From: an uncultured Verrucomicrobiota bacterium
GTDB lineage: Bacteria; Verrucomicrobiota; Verrucomicrobiia; Verrucomicrobiales; Verrucomicrobiaceae
Reading direction: 5' to 3'
Assembly: GCA_903960845.1 (NCBI GenBank)
Contig: CAJCCF010000025.1
Span: 1 to 34,181, forward strand
Length of the DNA stretch: 34,181 bases
The position numbers and the translations under genes were made by a program. Position 1 is the first letter of the stretch; every line of letters begins with the position of its first letter. The notes beneath the pieces were generated by a model. It was given only the letters and a program-made list of their open reading frames with translations. It was not told the DNA's origin and did no database searches. Shown here in pieces: positions 31,379-34,181 of this stretch.

Positions 31379-32746
31379 ATGATTGTCAAAGAAGCCGAAC
31401 TCGACCCGAAGCACCTGAACCTGTGGAAAAAAGGCCTGCTGGCCATTGAGCAGAAGAACTGGGAATACGCCGTGAGTCTGATCCTGCCAGTGGTCAAAGA
31501 TGTGCCCACTTTCATGGATGGCCGCATGGCCCTGCGCCGCGCGGAAGGTGAGATGTCCGGCACCGCCAAGAAGTTCAGCTTTGGCGGCGGCATGTTCAAA
31601 GGCAGCTCGAAGAAAGACCCGTGGGAGGCCATCGCCGAACTCGAAGAAAATGTGTTCCAGAAGGATCCCTTCGGCGCCTCCGGAAATCAGCAACTCTACG
31701 ATCTGGCCATCAAGGCCAAGTTCCCCGAACTCGGTGCCTTTGCTCTGGAAACCATCCGCATGGGCCAGCCGGAGAACACCAAGAACATGCATACACTGGC
31801 CCAGCATTACATTGCTCACGGGCATCCCGACAAAGCCAGCGCAGTGTACAATTCGATTCTCAAAATCGACCCGCGCGACATGATCGCCGCCAAGGGCGAA
31901 AAAGACTGCGCTGCGCGTTCCTCGATCAGCCGTCAGGGCTTTGGCGATGGTGACTTCCGCAAGTCGATGAAGAATGCGGACGAGGCCAATGAACTCGAAC
32001 TGCTCAACAAGCAGGGCATGACCCAGGAGCAGATGGAGCAACTGCTGGCCAAGATCATCGACAAATACAATCAGGACCAGACCAACCTGAACACGGTCAA
32101 GGCCATGGCCGATCTCTACGAGCGCATGGGCCAGGTCGAAAGCGCCCTGATGTTCTATGATTACGCACTGAGCCTGAATCCGGGTGACGTGTCGCTGCAA
32201 CGCAAGACGGAACTCATCCGCGACCGCGTGCAGGAGACTCAGATGCAGCAGATGGAAGCCGATATCGAGAGCAATCCCGACGCGCCGGACATCGATGTGA
32301 AGCGCGCTCAACTTGCCGAAATCCGGCATGCGCGCGCCTACGTCGTCATCAATGAAGCCAAAACGCGAGTCGAGCGCAATCCAACGGACAAGGCCCTGCG
32401 CTACGACCTTGGCCAGGCTTATTTCCAGGCCGAAATGTACACTGAAGCCATCCCGGAACTCCAGCAGGCGAAAGGCAATCCGCACATCCGCATCAAGGCC
32501 ATGCTCATGCTCGGTCGCTGCTTTGAGCGCAAGAACATGAACGACCTCGCCAAGAGTGCGCTCATGGAAGCCAGCAAAGAAGTTCTGATCATGGACGGCA
32601 CCAAGAAAGAGATCCTCTACGAACTGGCGCTGGTGCATGAGAAGATGGGCGAGCGCGAGCCCTACCTCGATGCACTCAAGGAGATCTACAACGCCGACTA
32701 CGGCTACAAGGACGTGGCCAAGCGGGTCGAGTCATCTTATACCTGA
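31379..32746 (+). CDS. TPR-repeat protein
   Basis: This 455-residue cytoplasmic protein has TPR units spread along it: LNLWKKGLLAIEQKNWEYAVSLILPVV, KNMHTLAQHYIAHGHPDKASAVYNSILKIDP, VKAMADLYERMGQVESALMFYDYALSLNP, LRYDLGQAYFQAEMYTEAIPELQQA and ILYELALVHEKMGEREPYLDALKEIYNAD. A Gly/Phe/Lys loop (KKFSFGGGMFKGSSKK, about 63-78) and a Met/Gln-rich helical part (KQGMTQEQMEQLLAKI) interrupt them. No signal peptide is seen. It probably scaffolds proteins, perhaps together with the small membrane protein encoded 53 bases upstream. A long hairpin follows the stop. Confidence 0.87.
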   Translation: MIVKEAELDPKHLNLWKKGLLAIEQKNWEYAVSLILPVVKDVPTFMDGRMALRRAEGEMSGTAKKFSFGGGMFKGSSKKDPWEAIAELEENVFQKDPFGASGNQQLYDLAIKAKFPELGAFALETIRMGQPENTKNMHTLAQHYIAHGHPDKASAVYNSILKIDPRDMIAAKGEKDCAARSSISRQGFGDGDFRKSMKNADEANELELLNKQGMTQEQMEQLLAKIIDKYNQDQTNLNTVKAMADLYERMGQVESALMFYDYALSLNPGDVSLQRKTELIRDRVQETQMQQMEADIESNPDAPDIDVKRAQLAEIRHARAYVVINEAKTRVERNPTDKALRYDLGQAYFQAEMYTEAIPELQQAKGNPHIRIKAMLMLGRCFERKNMNDLAKSALMEASKEVLIMDGTKKEILYELALVHEKMGEREPYLDALKEIYNADYGYKDVAKRVESSYT

Positions 32747-32770
32747 GCTGGCGCTGGTTTGCCGTGATTG

Positions 32771-32812
32771 ACGGCTGTTTACGAGGGTTGAAAAACCATC
32801 GTAAACTGCCGT
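32771..32812. terminator. Long convergent-gene hairpin with GAAA loop
   Basis: ACGGCTGTTTACGA (32771-32784) pairs with TCGTAAACTGCCGT (32799-32812) with one mismatch. Inside it, GGTT/AACC closes a GAAA tetraloop. The hairpin sits between the stops of the TPR gene (32746) and the DUF456 gene (32843) and could end transcripts from either side. No U-tract follows on either strand. Confidence 0.6.
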
Positions 32813-32842
32813 GCAGCGACCTCAGCCGCCGTCATCTTCATT

Positions 32843-33388
32843 TCAACTCCAAAGGATATCCACCAGCACGGTGGCGATCATGCCCAGGCTGAGCACGAGC
32901 CTGAACAACAGGCCAACGCCAGTGCCCAGCAGTGTACCCCAGGTGCTCTTCACCGCCGGGGCCATGCGTTTCTTTGCGAAGATCAACTCAAAGATCAGAC
33001 CACCCGCCAGAGGTCCGATCACAAAGCCAAGGGGTGCAAAAAACAGGCCCACCATGCCGCCAACAAACACCCCGGCAATACCCCACCGGCTGGCACCAAA
33101 CCAGCGTGCCCCCATGGCCCCGGCCGCCACGTCCACCACATAAGACGCCACGAGCAACACGGACAGGATCGTGATGCCCTGCCAGCTCATCCCCGCCTCA
33201 GGCCGCAAAACCGTGTGCAGAACTCCTGCGATGAAAATCAGGAACGGCCCCGGCAACAGCGGCAGCACCGACCCGATCAGTCCCACCAGAAGCAGGCATG
33301 AAGTGAGCAGCCAAAGCCCCAGCACCGCAAAAGGTACCGAGTGATACATCTGCACGATCCATTCCCAGGAGTCTGAAAGCCATTCCAT
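32843..33388 (-). CDS. DUF456 family membrane protein
   Basis: This 181-residue protein has about five membrane segments and the DUF456 pattern: GLIGSVLPLLPGPFLIFIAGVLH near the start, a central VVDVAAGAMGARWFGASRWGIAG and FAPLGFVIGPLAGGLIFELI. The duplicated glycine-rich helices are typical of the family. No function is known. The start ATG 33388 lacks a Shine-Dalgarno sequence. It is convergent with the TPR gene and divergent from the delta-60 repeat gene across 206 bases. Confidence 0.85.
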   Translation of the reverse strand: MEWLSDSWEWIVQMYHSVPFAVLGLWLLTSCLLLVGLIGSVLPLLPGPFLIFIAGVLHTVLRPEAGMSWQGITILSVLLVASYVVDVAAGAMGARWFGASRWGIAGVFVGGMVGLFFAPLGFVIGPLAGGLIFELIFAKKRMAPAVKSTWGTLLGTGVGLLFRLVLSLGMIATVLVDILWS

Positions 33389-33594
33389 GTGGCCCGAGTC
33401 ATAACGCGGTTTCAGCAGACTGCCACCGGTTCTCCTGTCACTCGTCCACGCTTATGCTGATGACCACCCCGATGCGGTCACTGTCGTGATGCCGCCCCCT
33501 GCCAAATCGCTGAGTCCATCTCAGCAATCCGCTGACATCCATCACGGGATACCTGCCATTGTCCGCGCCAGCACCGCTTTATAGCCTCCGGGTT

Positions 33595-34181
33595 ATGAAC
33601 CTCAATTCTGCCCATCCAGCACCGCCGGCTGGCCTCCTTTCCGCCGGGTTTCGGTGCCTCGCCGCGTCGATCAGCATCTTCGTCATCACCTCGTTGCATT
33701 TGAACAGCTACGGTCAGGCACCGGGCAGTATCGATCCCAGCTACAATCCCGTCATCGTAGGCAGCGCTGCGTATGCCATGGTAGTGCAACCTGATGGGAA
33801 GATCATCATCGCGGGCAGCTTCAGTTCGGTGAATGGGGTACTGCGAAGCAACGTCGCCCGGCTCAATGAGGACGGCACGCTTGATGTTACATTCAATCCC
33901 AATGCGAACGGCATCGTCTGGAGCGTGGCGGTGCAGGCGGACGGCCAGATCCTGCTCGGTGGTTCCTTCACCAGCGTGGGCGGAATCGGGCGCAACTGCA
34001 TTGCGCGGGTAGCGGCTGATGGCACGCTTGATGTTACATTCAATCCCAATGCGAACAATGTCGTCAATAGCGTGGTGGTGCAGGCGGACGGCCAGATTCT
34101 GCTCGGGGGCGCCTTCACCTTCGTGGGAGGGACCCCGCGCAATCGCATCGCGAGGGTGGCGGCCGATGGCACGCTCGATCC
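33595..34181 (+). CDS. Secreted delta-60 repeat (DUF5122) protein, 5' part
   Basis: Translating from ATG 33595 gives an open frame to the window end (195 codons). It starts with a signal peptide (about 1-41, cleavage near SYG|Q). Delta-60-type beta-propeller repeats follow: DPSYNP..VVQPDGKIIIAGSFSSVNG, then LDVTFNPNANGIVWSVAVQ ADGQILLGGSF, then a third near-copy. The unit is 49 residues (147 bases) with the usual DG(K/Q)I(L/I)(I/L)GG(S/A)F core. The GTLDVTFNPNAN blocks are also identical at DNA level (33874-33909 and 34021-34056). Such proteins are large cell-surface or secreted proteins of unknown binding partner. The 3' end is outside the window. Confidence 0.86.
   Translation, partial: MNLNSAHPAPPAGLLSAGFRCLAASISIFVITSLHLNSYGQAPGSIDPSYNPVIVGSAAYAMVVQPDGKIIIAGSFSSVNGVLRSNVARLNEDGTLDVTFNPNANGIVWSVAVQADGQILLGGSFTSVGGIGRNCIARVAADGTLDVTFNPNANNVVNSVVVQADGQILLGGAFTFVGGTPRNRIARVAADGTLD
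33874..34181 (+). repeat. 147-base tandem repeats within the delta-60 gene
   Basis: GGCACGCTTGATGTTACATT and the 16 bases after it occur identically at 33874 and 34021. A third copy begins at 34168 with one early change (GGCACGCTCGATC). The spacing is 147 bases both times, exactly 49 codons, so each unit adds one protein repeat. Units diverge in the middle and stay nearly identical at the ends. Confidence 0.85.

Noticed and set aside
31358-32638. 426-codon open frame on the minus strand
   Set aside because: Antisense to the TPR gene; no family likeness and no credible start.

Overview
The window looks like a chromosomal stretch from a Verrucomicrobiota bacterium, probably close to Prosthecobacter/Verrucomicrobiaceae. 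This is inferred from family content: a formylglycine-type sulfatase, a Ser/Thr kinase fused to PEGA and FGE-like domains, an SHD1-like secreted protein, a ThuA protein, a Tat-exported sialidase-like protein and a delta-60 (DUF5122) repeat protein. No 16S gene is present to confirm it. Both strands carry genes, base composition is moderately GC-rich, and there is no phage, IS element, CRISPR array or intact tRNA/rRNA gene.

Layout. 1-198: the 3' end of cysS. 245-4267 (+): sulfatase, then a membrane receptor-like kinase. 4268-5444 (-): lipoprotein, minimal zincin metalloprotease and GYF_2 protein in one run. 5568-7529 (-): hemW and an SHD1-like secreted protein. 7775-10168 (+): purB and an orphan HlyD-type adaptor. 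10173-11093 (-): FHA-adenylate cyclase. 11270-15558 (+): M32 carboxypeptidase, short rlmB, ftsH. 15566-18733 (-): read in the direction of transcription, terC-family gene, then rpmJ-rpsM-rpsK-rpsD, then a DUF971 gene. 19097-20029 (-): secreted duplicated-domain protein. 20392-23764 (+): PpiD-like chaperone, TPR protein, ATP-grasp-like protein. 23761-28488 (-): sialidase-like, ThuA, a YndJ/DUF1990 pair, a block of structured repeats, TlpA/ResA-like thioredoxin. 28826-32746 (+): HAD phosphatase, DUF2851 protein, 54-residue membrane protein, TPR protein. 32843-33388 (-): DUF456 membrane protein. 33595 to the end (+): the start of a delta-60 repeat protein.

Much of the content is housekeeping: translation (cysS, rlmB, S4, S11, S13, L36), purine synthesis (purB), membrane proteostasis (ftsH, PpiD-like) and haem handling (hemW). 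Secreted and signalling genes typical of PVC bacteria sit between these. The ribosomal genes are a fragment of the usual spc/alpha cluster: neither infA precedes rpmJ nor do rpoA/rplQ follow rpsD.

The points most worth a second look are these. The kinase carries two [PEGA + FGE-like] modules whose FGE part lacks the catalytic cysteines. The rpmJ leader contains a tRNA-like but broken element, and a 16S 3'-tail mimic follows rpmJ. S11 has a long Ala/Pro N-terminal extension. RlmB lacks its RNA-binding domain. There is a pair of 96-97 bp structured repeats. Nearly all genes lack a Shine-Dalgarno sequence and show a strong C/T preference at position -1. I did not find a clearly new multi-gene defence or metabolic system.
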